A stretch of 64,000 nt of DNA from an uncultured cyanobacterium (GCA_937883785.1 CALGDE010000109.1:33509-97508); one strand, 5' to 3'. Counted from the first letter of the stretch, positions 8,883 through 17,972 are shown. The notes: generated by a model not told the origin, from the sequence alone. Numbers and translations are program-made.

Positions 8883-9130
8883 TATTCGTTCACCCGCTTT
8901 AACACTTGAGCCAGCAACATTAGGGACGCATTGCCCACACTTAGAACCAACACCCCCACTACCCCAATCATCCAGTCATCCCGCAGCACGGAAATCACCA
9001 GAATCATAATGGACGTTTTGGTGGATACGCTGGCAAAGGCAAGCATTTTTTGCCAGATGTCTTCGTCCTGAAATGACTCATAGATGGGAATCAAGAGGAT
9101 CAGGAGCATCGGTCCTAAAATCCAGTTCAT
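8882..9130 (-). CDS. mnhF: Mrp antiporter subunit MnhF, copy 1
   Basis: An 82-residue protein with three membrane helices, typical MnhF length. It differs from the second copy at 11269-11517 in only one residue near the C terminus (VNE versus VDE). Most of the gene lies in a stretch of 433 bp that appears identical to the other copy. The ATGA overlap with mnhE and the TAATG junction with mnhG are usual for this operon. Confidence 0.88.
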   Translation of the reverse strand: MNWILGPMLLILLIPIYESFQDEDIWQKMLAFASVSTKTSIMILVISVLRDDWMIGVVGVLVLSVGNASLMLLAQVLKRVNE

Positions 9131-9357
9131 TGGGGCTTCCTCCGACGAATCCAGTGCACCTCATACCAACCCCGTTTGTGGTAACGCGTCACGATGGTTT
9201 TCGGCGTAAAGGTAATCACGAAAATATCCAGAAACACCAGCCCAGGGGTACGGCGAGGGGGCACGTCTTTGCGGGTCAGGTCCTCGTAACGGTGGGGACG
9301 CACCATAATTTCCACGGCTTCGATATATGCCTGGGGAATGGCAACTACACTTTGCCA
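8925..9357. repeat. 433-bp direct repeat, copy 1 (identical to 11312-11744)
   Basis: By base-by-base reading I find no mismatch with 11312-11744 (offset 2387). It covers most of mnhF and the 3' part of mnhE. Identity ends sharply on both sides and the flanks drop to ordinary paralogue similarity. Confidence 0.9.
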
Positions 9358-9522
9358 AAGGGCTTCGCCCCAGTCCCTTAGGCTGGCGGTGTAGCTCAAG
9401 GTGGCGCTACGGGGGATCAGCAGGCACACCACGATACCGATACCGATATTGATGGGGCTTGGGTCCGCCGTTAGCAGGAACCACACCGTGAGCCGTAGAC
9501 ATAGGTCGAGGAAAAACGTCAT
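9127..9522 (-). CDS. mnhE: Mrp antiporter subunit MnhE, copy 1
   Basis: A 131-residue protein with MnhE features: two N-terminal membrane helices, IPQAYIEAVEIMVRP in the amphipathic region and the C-terminal TPKTIVTRYHKRG block. From residue 56 onward it is identical to copy 2 (11514-11909), while the N-terminal half differs at several positions. ATGA overlaps join it to mnhD and mnhF. Confidence 0.88.
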   Translation of the reverse strand: MTFFLDLCLRLTVWFLLTADPSPINIGIGIVVCLLIPRSATLSYTASLRDWGEALWQSVVAIPQAYIEAVEIMVRPHRYEDLTRKDVPPRRTPGLVFLDIFVITFTPKTIVTRYHKRGWYEVHWIRRRKPQ

Positions 9523-10994
9523 GGCATTAACTCCTCCGGTGGCATTAGGTACAACACGAGGAAAGATAAGGCGACTGCGCTTAAGCTCATCACGCCAATA
9601 AGATGCTCTAGCCGCTCTCCCCCTTGCGGTAGCTTAATAGATATCCGTTTAATCACCACCCAATAAATCAGCCACCCTGCGGCGATGGTCACCACTGCTT
9701 TCAAAATGTTGTCCAAGGCGTAGGCTTTGGGGTAGAACGCGTTGCTAACAAACAGCCCTCCCAGCAACAGCACCATGGGCAGCAGCAGCATCTTGAACTT
9801 TTCCGGGGCTTTAACGGCGGCGGATTTTGGCAAGAAAATAAATTTGGCGAAGGAAATGGCGGTGCCCACGGCGGCCACGTTCATGGCAATTACCTGCCAG
9901 GGTAAAAGTTCTTTGGTGGTTAGGGTTTTGGCGCCGAAGCCCGCTAGCAGCGGTAAACCGGAGATAGAAAAGGCGGCGATCGCCCCCAGACACCACAGGG
10001 ATAGGGCAATGGGCTGTTTGTTTAATTCTTTGAAATTTTTACTGGGCAACGACCCAGCCACTAAAAATAGAGACGCTTTCACCAAGCCGTGGGTGAGGGC
10101 ATAGAAGCCCGCCACTGGAGGGGCAGCCAGCACAAACCCTAGCTGAGACACCGTATGGAACGCCAACATGCGCTTGCTGTCCTTTTCAAACACCGCATAG
10201 CCCACCCCCATCAGCGCCGTACCCACCCCTGCCAAACGCACAATAGGATCCACAGAAGGCACCAGCAATGCACAGCGCACCAGGGCTAGCACCGCCGTTT
10301 TCACCACCACCCCCGACAACATGGCAGAGACGGGGCTTTCCGATTGGGAATGGGTTTGGGGCAGCCACAGACCAGATACAAAAATCCCCCCCTTCGATAG
10401 CAACCCCAAAAAGATCAACGCCGTTGCTTCCGGGGGCGACTCCCCCAGCCCCACATACTGGAACGAGTGGGTGGCTTTAAACACCAGCGCTGTGCCCACC
10501 AGGTAAAACAGCATGGCTGTGTTGCTGATAAACAAGTACCGCAGCCCCATCCAAATGGACCGGGGCGATCGCGAATAGCTCACCAGCAAAAACGATGCAA
10601 TGCTCAGCACCTCCAGAGCCACGTACAGGCTAATAAAGTCAGCGCACAGAAACGCAGCATTGACACTGCCGTGTAGCAAAATTAGCTGGGCATAGAAAAA
10701 CGAGGTCTTATCGCTAGGCCAGCAGTACAACAGGACTGCGAGGGTGACCAGGGCGCTGGTCAGGATAAAAAAGCCACCGAGGGCATCCACCGTTAAGGTG
10801 ACGCCGAAGCTGTCCAGTAGCTGGAAAGTTTGGGGCGATTCCTGGAGGAAAACCAGGATGCTAAAGGTAACGGAGGCAAGGGTTACCGCCAGCGCCAAAT
10901 AGCGATCCAGGTGCGGCAGCAAATAAATGCTAAACCCCACAAAAAATGGAAAAGCCACCCAGGTGATCGCCCAAATTGGCGCTATCTCGATCAT
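9519..10994 (-). CDS. mnhD: Mrp antiporter subunit MnhD (NuoN/M-like), copy 1
   Basis: A 491-residue, multi-helix membrane protein of the proton-conducting membrane transporter family shared with complex I subunits. Conserved blocks are ALEVLSIASFLLV, GLLSKGGIFVSGLWLPQTHS with its lysine, and LTHGLVKASLFL with the second lysine, which are expected in the ion path. It is similar throughout to copy 2 (11906-13384) but clearly diverged. Its start overlaps the stop of a relic of mnhC by ATGA, the same junction as intact mnhC-mnhD. Confidence 0.88.
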   Translation of the reverse strand: MIEIAPIWAITWVAFPFFVGFSIYLLPHLDRYLALAVTLASVTFSILVFLQESPQTFQLLDSFGVTLTVDALGGFFILTSALVTLAVLLYCWPSDKTSFFYAQLILLHGSVNAAFLCADFISLYVALEVLSIASFLLVSYSRSPRSIWMGLRYLFISNTAMLFYLVGTALVFKATHSFQYVGLGESPPEATALIFLGLLSKGGIFVSGLWLPQTHSQSESPVSAMLSGVVVKTAVLALVRCALLVPSVDPIVRLAGVGTALMGVGYAVFEKDSKRMLAFHTVSQLGFVLAAPPVAGFYALTHGLVKASLFLVAGSLPSKNFKELNKQPIALSLWCLGAIAAFSISGLPLLAGFGAKTLTTKELLPWQVIAMNVAAVGTAISFAKFIFLPKSAAVKAPEKFKMLLLPMVLLLGGLFVSNAFYPKAYALDNILKAVVTIAAGWLIYWVVIKRISIKLPQGGERLEHLIGVMSLSAVALSFLVLYLMPPEELMP

Positions 10995-11272
10995 GGGCAG
11001 TGGCTCCGCTTCATAGGGTTCGCGTTGACGGGAATGCTAATAGAGTGCGTTTCCAAGGTTGGATTATCCCACGCCAGCGTCTTCAGCCCCACCACGGGCA
11101 AAGGTCCAAAAGGTTTCGCCCGGCAATGAGCTGGGTTATTTCGCTGGGGCGATCGCAGCTTCAGCGCCTCGCCAGCCCTGCCGAAATCACCCGTGATCTG
11201 AATGCCCCCGCCGTTTATTTCGCCGTTTACCTCGCTGTCTATCTTGCCCTTTGTAAAGTGCCTCATCATCAT
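10991..11272 (-). pseudogene. Chimeric open frame with the C-terminal relic of mnhC
   Basis: A 93-codon frame in the position expected for the second mnhC. Its last third (10991 to about 11095) aligns with the end of intact mnhC (WDNPTLET versus RDNPTLET), with an insertion of about 25 bp; the front two thirds (about 11096-11272) resemble nothing I recognise and are hydrophilic, unlike MnhC. Both junctions keep ATGA overlaps with mnhF upstream and mnhD downstream, so it may still be translated and keep coupling intact. I read it as a decayed duplicate; a new small protein is the alternative. Confidence 0.65.
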
Positions 11273-11517
11273 TCATCCACCCGCTTCAGCACCTGAGCCA
11301 ACAGCATCAACGACGCATTGCCCACACTTAGAACCAACACCCCCACTACCCCAATCATCCAGTCATCCCGCAGCACGGAAATCACCAGAATCATAATGGA
11401 CGTTTTGGTGGATACGCTGGCAAAGGCAAGCATTTTTTGCCAGATGTCTTCGTCCTGAAATGACTCATAGATGGGAATCAAGAGGATCAGGAGCATCGGT
11501 CCTAAAATCCAGTTCAT
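11269..11517 (-). CDS. mnhF: Mrp antiporter subunit MnhF, copy 2
   Basis: An 82-residue, three-helix MnhF protein, nearly identical to copy 1. It is followed by the chimeric frame rather than by mnhG. The ATGA overlap with mnhE is kept. Sequence before 11312 (the C-terminal end) differs from copy 1 at many silent positions, in contrast to the identical block that follows. Confidence 0.88.
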   Translation of the reverse strand: MNWILGPMLLILLIPIYESFQDEDIWQKMLAFASVSTKTSIMILVISVLRDDWMIGVVGVLVLSVGNASLMLLAQVLKRVDE

Positions 11518-11744
11518 TGGGGCTTCCTCCGACGAATCCAGTGCACCTCATACCAACCCCGTTTGTGGTAACGCGTCACGATGGTTTTCGGCGTAAAGGT
11601 AATCACGAAAATATCCAGAAACACCAGCCCAGGGGTACGGCGAGGGGGCACGTCTTTGCGGGTCAGGTCCTCGTAACGGTGGGGACGCACCATAATTTCC
11701 ACGGCTTCGATATATGCCTGGGGAATGGCAACTACACTTTGCCA
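11312..11744. repeat. 433-bp direct repeat, copy 2 (identical to 8925-9357)
   Basis: Second copy of the apparently identical mnhF-mnhE block described at 8925-9357. Confidence 0.9.
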
Positions 11745-11909
11745 GATGGCTTCCACCCAGTCCCGCAGGGTTGCCGTTCGACTGAGGGTCAAGCTGCGGG
11801 GAATCAAGAGGCACACTACGAGGCCAATAACGATATTGAGGGGACTCAGATCCGCCGTCAGCAAAAACCACACCGTTAGGCGCAGAACAAAATCAAGAAT
11901 GATCGTCAT
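11514..11909 (-). CDS. mnhE: Mrp antiporter subunit MnhE, copy 2
   Basis: A 131-residue MnhE. The N-terminal 55 residues differ from copy 1 (TIILDFVLRL against TFFLDLCLRL), and the rest is identical because it lies in the shared block. It is coupled by ATGA overlaps to mnhD copy 2 and mnhF copy 2. Confidence 0.88.
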   Translation of the reverse strand: MTIILDFVLRLTVWFLLTADLSPLNIVIGLVVCLLIPRSLTLSRTATLRDWVEAIWQSVVAIPQAYIEAVEIMVRPHRYEDLTRKDVPPRRTPGLVFLDIFVITFTPKTIVTRYHKRGWYEVHWIRRRKPQ

Positions 11910-13384
11910 GGCGTAACTCCCCCTAGCGGCATCAGGTACAACACCAGCAGGAAAATGGCGATCGCGCTAAGGCTCATGGTGCCGGTCAAATGCTCCAGGC
12001 GCTCCACCCCCCAGGGCAATTTCAAAGTCACCCGCCGGATAATAATCCAGTACAGCAGCCATCCGCCGCCGACAATGCCCACCGCCTTAACCAGGGTGTC
12101 CAGTGAGGAATAGGCGGAGGGGTTAACACCGTTAGCCACCATTAGCCCCCCTAGCAACACCACCATGGACGGCAATAAATTTTTCACTTTACCGGGGGCG
12201 GTAACGGCGGCGGAATGGGGCAGGAAGATCAGCTTGGCGCAAAGGGCGGCAGTGCCCACTGCGGCGACGTTTAACGCCACCCCTTGCCACAGGGGCAGGG
12301 ATTTGGACACTAGGGCTTTGGTTACAAAACCGCCAATTAGGGGCATTCCAGAAACGGATAGGGCAGCGATCGTCCCAAACGCCCACAGGGAAAGGGCAAT
12401 AGGCTTCTCCTGGAGCACCTTAAAATCTCGGCTCGGCAAAGCTCCCGCCACCAAAAACAACGCCCCTTTTGCCAGTCCATGGGTTAACGCATAGGCCCCT
12501 GCCGTAGCGGGCACCGCCAACACAAATCCCAGCTGGGACACGGTGCTTAACGCCAACATTCGCTTGGTGTCCCGTTCTACCATGCCAGCGGCGACCCCCA
12601 GCAACGCCGTTGCCACCCCTGCCAAACGCAATACCGGGTCCAGGGCAGGCGCCAATAGGGCGCAGCGCACCATCGCCAGTACGGCCGTTTTCACCACCAC
12701 GCCAGACAACATTGCCGACACGGGGCTTTCCGCCTGGGAGTGGGTTTGGGGTAGCCATAGTCCAGATACAAAAATGCCGCCCTTGGCTAGTAATCCCAGA
12801 AAGATCAACGCCGTTGCTTCCGGGGGCGACTCGATCAACCCCTGAAACTGGAACGAGTGGGTGGCTTTAAACACCAGCGCTGTACCCACTAGGTAAAACA
12901 GCATCGCCGTATTGCTAATAAACAAATATCGCAGTCCCACCCAAATAGACCGGGGCGATCGCGAATAGGTCACCAGCAAAAACGACGCAATACTCAACAC
13001 CTCCAGAGCCACGTACAGGCTAATAAAATCAGCACACAAAAACGCTGCATTAACGCTGCCGTGGAGCAAAATTAGCTGGGTGTAGAAAAACGACACCTTG
13101 TCGCTGCGCCAGCAATACAGCAGCACAGCGAGGGTTACTAGGGCATTGGTAAGTATAAAAAAGCCGCCGAGGGTATCAACGGTTAAGGTGACGCCGAAGC
13201 TGTCTAGCAGTTGGAAGGTTTGGGGGGAGTCCAGCCAAAAAATCAACCCTGCGAAAATAAGGGAGCTAAAGGTAACCACCAAAGTCAACGCCCGAGAGAG
13301 CTGCGGCAGTAGATAAATGCTGAACCCGACAAAGAACGGAAAGGCTGCCCAGAAGATCGCCCCAATTGGCAATAGTTCAATCAT
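11906..13384 (-). CDS. mnhD: Mrp antiporter subunit MnhD (NuoN/M-like), copy 2
   Basis: A 492-residue paralogue of copy 1, one residue longer, with the same key blocks (GLLAKGGIFVSGLWLPQT, LTHGLAKGALFLVAG). Differences cluster in the third quarter and near the C terminus. Two MnhD-type subunits in one cluster are known from cyanobacterial Mrp systems, where one may stand in for the antiporter half of MrpA. Its start overlaps mnhC by ATGA. Confidence 0.88.
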   Translation of the reverse strand: MIELLPIGAIFWAAFPFFVGFSIYLLPQLSRALTLVVTFSSLIFAGLIFWLDSPQTFQLLDSFGVTLTVDTLGGFFILTNALVTLAVLLYCWRSDKVSFFYTQLILLHGSVNAAFLCADFISLYVALEVLSIASFLLVTYSRSPRSIWVGLRYLFISNTAMLFYLVGTALVFKATHSFQFQGLIESPPEATALIFLGLLAKGGIFVSGLWLPQTHSQAESPVSAMLSGVVVKTAVLAMVRCALLAPALDPVLRLAGVATALLGVAAGMVERDTKRMLALSTVSQLGFVLAVPATAGAYALTHGLAKGALFLVAGALPSRDFKVLQEKPIALSLWAFGTIAALSVSGMPLIGGFVTKALVSKSLPLWQGVALNVAAVGTAALCAKLIFLPHSAAVTAPGKVKNLLPSMVVLLGGLMVANGVNPSAYSSLDTLVKAVGIVGGGWLLYWIIIRRVTLKLPWGVERLEHLTGTMSLSAIAIFLLVLYLMPLGGVTP

Positions 13385-13746
13385 GGGCGATAGCTCCGCT
13401 CAATGGCATCGGTTTCCAAAGTGGGATTGTCCCGCGCCAGCTTCATCACCCCCACTAACATCAGCGCCTGCAGGGAAAAGCCGATAACGATCGCCGTTAA
13501 AATCACCGCCTGGGGAACCGGGTCCGCGTAGGAACCGTTTTCCAATATTGCGTCAGGGCTGTCCGCGATGGGGGCAAATAAGCCAATTCGCCCAGCCACA
13601 AGCACGTAGTAAGCAATCACGCCGGTGCTCATTACGTCCATCGCAATAATCTTCATTACCAGGCTTTTTTTGATGATGAGCCCAAAAAAGCCACAGATAA
13701 CCGTCGCAAAGACCAGGGCTTCTAATACCGGCATGATCATAGACAC
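13381..13746 (-). CDS. mnhC: Mrp antiporter subunit MnhC (NuoK-like)
   Basis: A 121-residue, three-helix protein similar to complex I subunit NuoK, with the family segment DPVPQAVILTAIVIGFS. It is the first gene of the operon; GTG at 13746 and ATG at 13740 are both possible starts. Its C-terminal tail (RDNPTLETDAIE) is the part that survives as a relic at 10991-11095. The operon promoter must lie in the 490 bp upstream. Confidence 0.88.
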   Translation of the reverse strand: MSMIMPVLEALVFATVICGFFGLIIKKSLVMKIIAMDVMSTGVIAYYVLVAGRIGLFAPIADSPDAILENGSYADPVPQAVILTAIVIGFSLQALMLVGVMKLARDNPTLETDAIERSYRP

Positions 13747-14284
13747 GGGGGGAGAAACGTCAATACAGATTTAGCCAAGCTACGGGGGAATGGCGATCGC
13801 GACCGTTACAAAGGCAGCAGCGACAAATCCAAATTTATTGAAACCTAGGATATCGATAAAACGATGCCAACGCTGACTGAACATCAACGGAAAAGCTTAT
13901 TAGCAGCATTAGCCCGGTTGAGCCGTGCCACAGAAGCACCATCCAATTTATGTTTTCAAAGCGTCATTAAACCGAAGTCAAAGTGCCATCACCATAGGAT
14001 CTTTCACTCCCGAGAGCTATCATTAACCCAGTGCAAAATCACGATAAAACTTCGCATTAGATCTGCAATTTTTTATTCAAAAAAAGTTGCCGAATTCTTA
14101 AGTTTTAAACCCTGCTGACAGGAAACACAAAGCGCTTGAGACGTTAATAATCCCCCAAAACAGCCTTGTCTAAAGGGACTTTAACCAAGAAGTTTTCATA
14201 ACTTCACCCAAAAAACTGTCCTCCAGTTTCGGGTACCTTGTGTCCGTTGGAGACTTTGCATTCCCCGTTTACGCCCCACGAAAA
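13747..14284. other. 540-bp divergent intergenic region
   Basis: This separates the antiporter operon (minus) from the histidine kinase (plus) and should hold both promoters. A plus-strand frame of 84 codons (13864-14118) has no domain, no ribosome binding site and an unusual His/Ser/Lys-rich content; I do not accept it. No repeat or clear operator was seen. Confidence 0.4.
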
Positions 14285-15721
14285 ATGGATCAAAGCTTAC
14301 CCAGCACCCTTGAAAATTGTCATGCGGAACTCATCGCCCTGCGGCAAATCCATCAGCAGGAGTTGGAGCGCAGGCAGGAGGTGGAGGATGAGCTGCGGCG
14401 ATCGCAACAATTGCTGCAGCTTATTATGGACACTTTGCCAGAGGCCATTTTTTGGAAAGATCGTGACGGTCGATATCTAGGCTGCAATAGGAATTTTGCT
14501 GATGATGCCGGACTTAAAAACCCTGCAGATATTCTTGGGCAAGACGACTACGATATGCCCTGGACAAAGGAAGAGGCTGATTTTTATCGCAGTTGCGATC
14601 GCCGGGTTATGGATTCAAATCAACCGGAATTCGGCATTGTTGAGCCCCAGCTTAATGGGGATGGGGAAAAAATCTGGCTAGAGACCAATAAGGCTCCCCT
14701 CCATAACGGGGAAGGTCACGTCATCGGTATCTTGGGAACCTACCAAGACATCACCCAGCGGCGAGAAGCAGAAATCAAGCTTCAGGAGCTAAACCAAAAG
14801 CTGCAGCGACAGGCTGGAGAGCTCAACTCAGCGATGGAGGAATTGCAGCGATCGCAGTTGCAGATGATTCAAAACGAAAAAATGTCCGCCCTAGGCAACT
14901 TGGTGGCAGGGGTTGCCCACGAAATCAATAATCCCGTTACTTTTTTGTCCGGCAATTTACATCCAGCCCAAGAGTACGTTCGCGATCTATTTAAAGTCCT
15001 CGACCTGTACCAAGGCGCCCTTCCCGAGCTGCCCCCTGCAATTGAGGAAGAAATGGAGGATTTGGAGCTGGACTTTATTCGGGAAGACCTGCCCAAAATG
15101 TTGACGTCAATGGGCGAAGGCATTCGACGGGTTCGTGATATCAGCGTTAGCCTGCGTACTTTTTCCCGCGCAGACACGGCTTCGTCAACCCTGTTTAATG
15201 TGCATGAAGGATTGGACAGCACACTGCTAATTCTGAAGCATCGCATCAAGGTGAACGATCAGCGCCCTCCGATTCAAATTGAGAAGCAGTACGGCGAGCT
15301 GCCGGAGATTAACGGTTTTCTGGGCAAGCTTAATCAGGTGTTTATGAATTTGCTATCCAATGCGATCGACGCTTTGGATGAAGTAAGCCAAAAGCGTAGC
15401 TTCCAAGATTGTTTGGAAAATCCCAACCGCATCACCATTACAACAGCGTTGGATCAGGGAGCAGAGGAGGTCCGTATTGTTATCGCTGATAATGGACCCG
15501 GCATTTCAGAGGGGGCGCGGGAGAAGATATTTGAGCAGTACTTTACAACCAAGGATGTGGGTAAGGGCACTGGGCTGGGTTTAGCGATTAGCCAGCAAAT
15601 TGTTACCCAAGACCATAAAGGCACACTGGATTTCAAGTCTCAGCTCAACGAGGGTTCAGAATTCATCATCACCCTACCGGTGAAGGGTGCTAACCCCATG
15701 CCCCCTAAAGTCGCTAGCTAG
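14285..15721 (+). CDS. PAS-domain sensor histidine kinase
   Basis: From the ATG at 14285, 478 residues; a GTG at 14240 would add 15. Order: short coiled coil (about 20-45), PAS domain (about 45-160, FWKDRDGRYLGCN and IWLETNKAPL), coiled coil, then HisKA with the phospho-acceptor in VAGVAHEINNP (about residue 212) and an HATPase_c domain with N box NLLSNAIDAL, G1 DNGPGI and G2 GTGLGLAI. There is no membrane segment, so it is a soluble sensor. No response regulator is adjacent. The kinase core closely resembles the two other kinases in this window. Confidence 0.85.
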   Translation: MDQSLPSTLENCHAELIALRQIHQQELERRQEVEDELRRSQQLLQLIMDTLPEAIFWKDRDGRYLGCNRNFADDAGLKNPADILGQDDYDMPWTKEEADFYRSCDRRVMDSNQPEFGIVEPQLNGDGEKIWLETNKAPLHNGEGHVIGILGTYQDITQRREAEIKLQELNQKLQRQAGELNSAMEELQRSQLQMIQNEKMSALGNLVAGVAHEINNPVTFLSGNLHPAQEYVRDLFKVLDLYQGALPELPPAIEEEMEDLELDFIREDLPKMLTSMGEGIRRVRDISVSLRTFSRADTASSTLFNVHEGLDSTLLILKHRIKVNDQRPPIQIEKQYGELPEINGFLGKLNQVFMNLLSNAIDALDEVSQKRSFQDCLENPNRITITTALDQGAEEVRIVIADNGPGISEGAREKIFEQYFTTKDVGKGTGLGLAISQQIVTQDHKGTLDFKSQLNEGSEFIITLPVKGANPMPPKVAS

Positions 15722-15744
15722 AAACGCCCCAATAGCTTTAATCC

Positions 15745-16137
15745 CTAAGCTAGTTTCTCTAGCAAGGTAATGACCCGCGATCGCACCTCTTCGCGCACCC
15801 GAGGAAAAATCACGGGCTGTTCCGCCGGGTCGTCCAATTGCCAATCTTCAAAAATCTCCCGCAGCACCCAAGGCTCTGGCAGGTTCACCCCGCAGCCACA
15901 GAGGGAAATCACCGCATCAAAATCCTCTGGCTGAAATTCGCCCAACGCGTTAGATGTTTGACTGCGAATATCGATGCCCACTGCGTCCATTGCTTCAATG
16001 GCGTGGGGATTCACCTGACTGGCTTCCAATCCGGAGCTGGTAACCGATACTTTGCCCTCGCCCAGGGATTTGGCAAAACCTTCCGCCATTTGCGATCGCG
16101 ACGAATTTTTCTTGCACACAAACATAATGCGCTTCAT
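15745..16137 (-). CDS. arsC: Arsenate reductase, low-molecular-weight phosphatase fold
   Basis: A 130-residue protein that reduces arsenate to arsenite. The P-loop is C8-x5-R14 (CKKNSSR), and a second pair, C80 and C82, lies in SLCGCG. The positions 8, 80 and 82 match the three catalytic cysteines known for the Synechocystis ArsC, a glutaredoxin-linked hybrid of the phosphatase-like type. It lies downstream of acr3 and merR on the same strand, 149 bp from acr3, so it may be in the same operon or have its own promoter. Confidence 0.88.
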   Translation of the reverse strand: MKRIMFVCKKNSSRSQMAEGFAKSLGEGKVSVTSSGLEASQVNPHAIEAMDAVGIDIRSQTSNALGEFQPEDFDAVISLCGCGVNLPEPWVLREIFEDWQLDDPAEQPVIFPRVREEVRSRVITLLEKLA

Positions 16138-16248
16138 GGGAGCACTCCTGTTTCGTTCCTATCCACGGTGCTGAGTCTACAAGACGCGAAATCTGCAAGA
16201 TTCTGAATCTATAAATAACAGGGACCCATCAGTGTGCGCCCCCATTAC

Positions 16249-16290
16249 TTCCAGAATTTTGATTCCAGAATCTTGATTCCAAAATTCTAT
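16249..16290. repeat. Three tandem 14-bp repeats at the acr3 3' end
   Basis: The units are TTCCAGAATTTTGA, TTCCAGAATCTTGA and TTCCAAAATTCTAT; the third overlaps the acr3 stop. A nearby 13-bp palindrome, AGATTC-T-GAATCT, lies at 16198-16210. Both sit between acr3 and arsC and could form an operator or a processing site for arsC, which is inference only. Confidence 0.6.
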
Positions 16291-17489
16291 GACTTGACCT
16301 TGAGGCAGCGAGGGTCAGGCAAGGTAGCTTTTTCCGGATCTCGGGGAAACCAATACGCCGTGCGCTTACAAAATTCCACTAGCATCAACATCACCGGCAC
16401 CTCAATGAGCACCCCCACCACCGTTGCCAACGCCGCACCGGAGTTTAGCCCAAACAGCATCACCGCCGTAGCGATCGCCACCTCAAAATGGTTACTAGCC
16501 CCAATCAACGCCGCCGGAGCTGCATCTTCATAGGTCAACCCAATTTTCTGCGCCGCCACATAGGTCAACCCAAAAATGACGTTGGTTTGAATAAATAGCG
16601 GAATAGCAATCATGGCAATATGCAGGGGCTGCTCCACAATAAGGTCGCCCTTAAAGGTGAACAGCAGCACAATGGTGGTCAACAACGCCAGCACCGCAAC
16701 GGGGTTGAGAAACTTCAGAAACACATCGTCGAACCACGCCCGTCCTTTGTTCTTCAGGATCCAGCGACGGGACAGAATACCCACCACTAGCGGCAAGCCC
16801 ACGTAAATAGAGACAGACAGGGCGATGGCGCCCATGGACAGCAGCCAGCGACCCAACGGTGCATACAAAAACAGCATGGCTAGGGAGTTCACTGCCACCA
16901 TCACCAAGGTGTGCCCCTGGTTGCTGTAGGACAAATAGCCCCACATCAGCACCATAGCGGTACAGGGAGCAATGCCCAGCAGGATGGCACCGGCTATGTA
17001 GGAGTCGGCGATCGCCACCTCGCTGCCGTTTAAAATTTCGGTTCCCGCCAAAAACGGTCGCAGCCACTGCCCCAAAAATACCTGGGCAAATAGCACCATC
17101 GTGAAGGGCTTAATCACCCAGTTCACGATTAAGGTCAAAATCACCGGCTTGGGCGATCGCGCTGCTTTCCCCGCCTGGGCAAAATCAATTTTCACCATGA
17201 TGGGATACATCATGAAGAACAGGCAGATGGCGACGGGAATCGACACTTGGTAAACGCTAATGGCGTCCAGGGCGATCGCCAGCCCAGGAAACACACGCCC
17301 CAAACCAATCCCCGCCCCAATGGCGCACGCCACCCAAAAGGTCAGATAGCGCTCAAAAATATTGAGCTCTCCTCCCGCCTGCACCGCCGTCCTTGGCTTG
17401 AGGTCAAAGGAAGTTTCGTGAACATTTCCTGGCGCACCACTGTGGGACGCGCCATCCTTCGACGCATCAGTCTCCATCTCCGTAGCCAT
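16287..17489 (-). CDS. acr3: ACR3-family arsenite efflux transporter
   Basis: From the ATG at 17489, 400 residues, with ten predicted membrane helices after a hydrophilic N-terminal extension of about 45 residues. The helix with [16 protein letters not shown] carries the conserved ACR3 cysteine. It exports arsenite produced by ArsC across the cytoplasmic membrane. The start is chosen for the AGGGG ribosome binding site eight bases upstream; an ATG 24 bp further upstream also exists. It follows merR by about 50 bp. Confidence 0.88.
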   Translation of the reverse strand: MATEMETDASKDGASHSGAPGNVHETSFDLKPRTAVQAGGELNIFERYLTFWVACAIGAGIGLGRVFPGLAIALDAISVYQVSIPVAICLFFMMYPIMVKIDFAQAGKAARSPKPVILTLIVNWVIKPFTMVLFAQVFLGQWLRPFLAGTEILNGSEVAIADSYIAGAILLGIAPCTAMVLMWGYLSYSNQGHTLVMVAVNSLAMLFLYAPLGRWLLSMGAIALSVSIYVGLPLVVGILSRRWILKNKGRAWFDDVFLKFLNPVAVLALLTTIVLLFTFKGDLIVEQPLHIAMIAIPLFIQTNVIFGLTYVAAQKIGLTYEDAAPAALIGASNHFEVAIATAVMLFGLNSGAALATVVGVLIEVPVMLMLVEFCKRTAYWFPRDPEKATLPDPRCLKVKS

Positions 17490-17540
17490 AAAGACACCCC
17501 TTCTATGTCTCAAATGTCCGCAAATTTTGCGTAAGTCTTG

Positions 17541-17972
17541 CTAGCTTTCCTGCTGACCCACAACGCCCGTAATATCCCGCAGCGCCGAGCACTCCCCATC
17601 TGGGCTGGGCTGACTGAGAAAGGACTGACACTCTTGCACCAGCGGCGCCAGTTCGTTACGCAACGCCTGGAGCCGATGAATTTTTTGGTCCAGCTCCTGC
17701 ACCTTGTGCTGCAGCCGGTCCCGAATCGCCTGACAGGTCAGGGATTCACCGTCATAAAGCGCCAGAATTTCCTTGATCTCATCAAGACTCAATCCCAGTG
17801 CTTTAACGCGCAAAATAAAACTAAGGCGCGCCACATCGCGATCGCCAAATAATCGGTATCCCGACGGCGATCGTTGGGGAGGGGGAATCAGCCCAATGCG
17901 CTCATAAAAATAAAGCGTTTGGGTACTGAGACCAAATTTTTGGGCAACCTCACCGGTTCGCAGCAAGTTCAC
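17541..17972 (-). CDS. MerR-family metal(loid)-responsive regulator
   Basis: A 143-residue protein. The winged helix-turn-helix is at residues 4-70 (TGEVAQKFGLSTQTLYFYERIGL), followed by the dimer coiled coil (75-118) and a short metal-binding tail. Cysteines sit at 80, 115 and 128, close to the MerR ligands Cys82, Cys117 and Cys126 and unlike the two-cysteine copper regulators. It is the first gene of the merR-acr3-arsC unit, which would make As(III) a plausible ligand; mercury, cadmium or zinc are alternatives. Its own promoter carries a perfect-style MerR operator. Confidence 0.85.
   Translation of the reverse strand: MNLLRTGEVAQKFGLSTQTLYFYERIGLIPPPQRSPSGYRLFGDRDVARLSFILRVKALGLSLDEIKEILALYDGESLTCQAIRDRLQHKVQELDQKIHRLQALRNELAPLVQECQSFLSQPSPDGECSALRDITGVVGQQES

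Noticed and set aside
13864..14118. Plus-strand frame of 84 codons in a divergent promoter region
   Set aside because: Odd composition, no ribosome binding site and no family resemblance.
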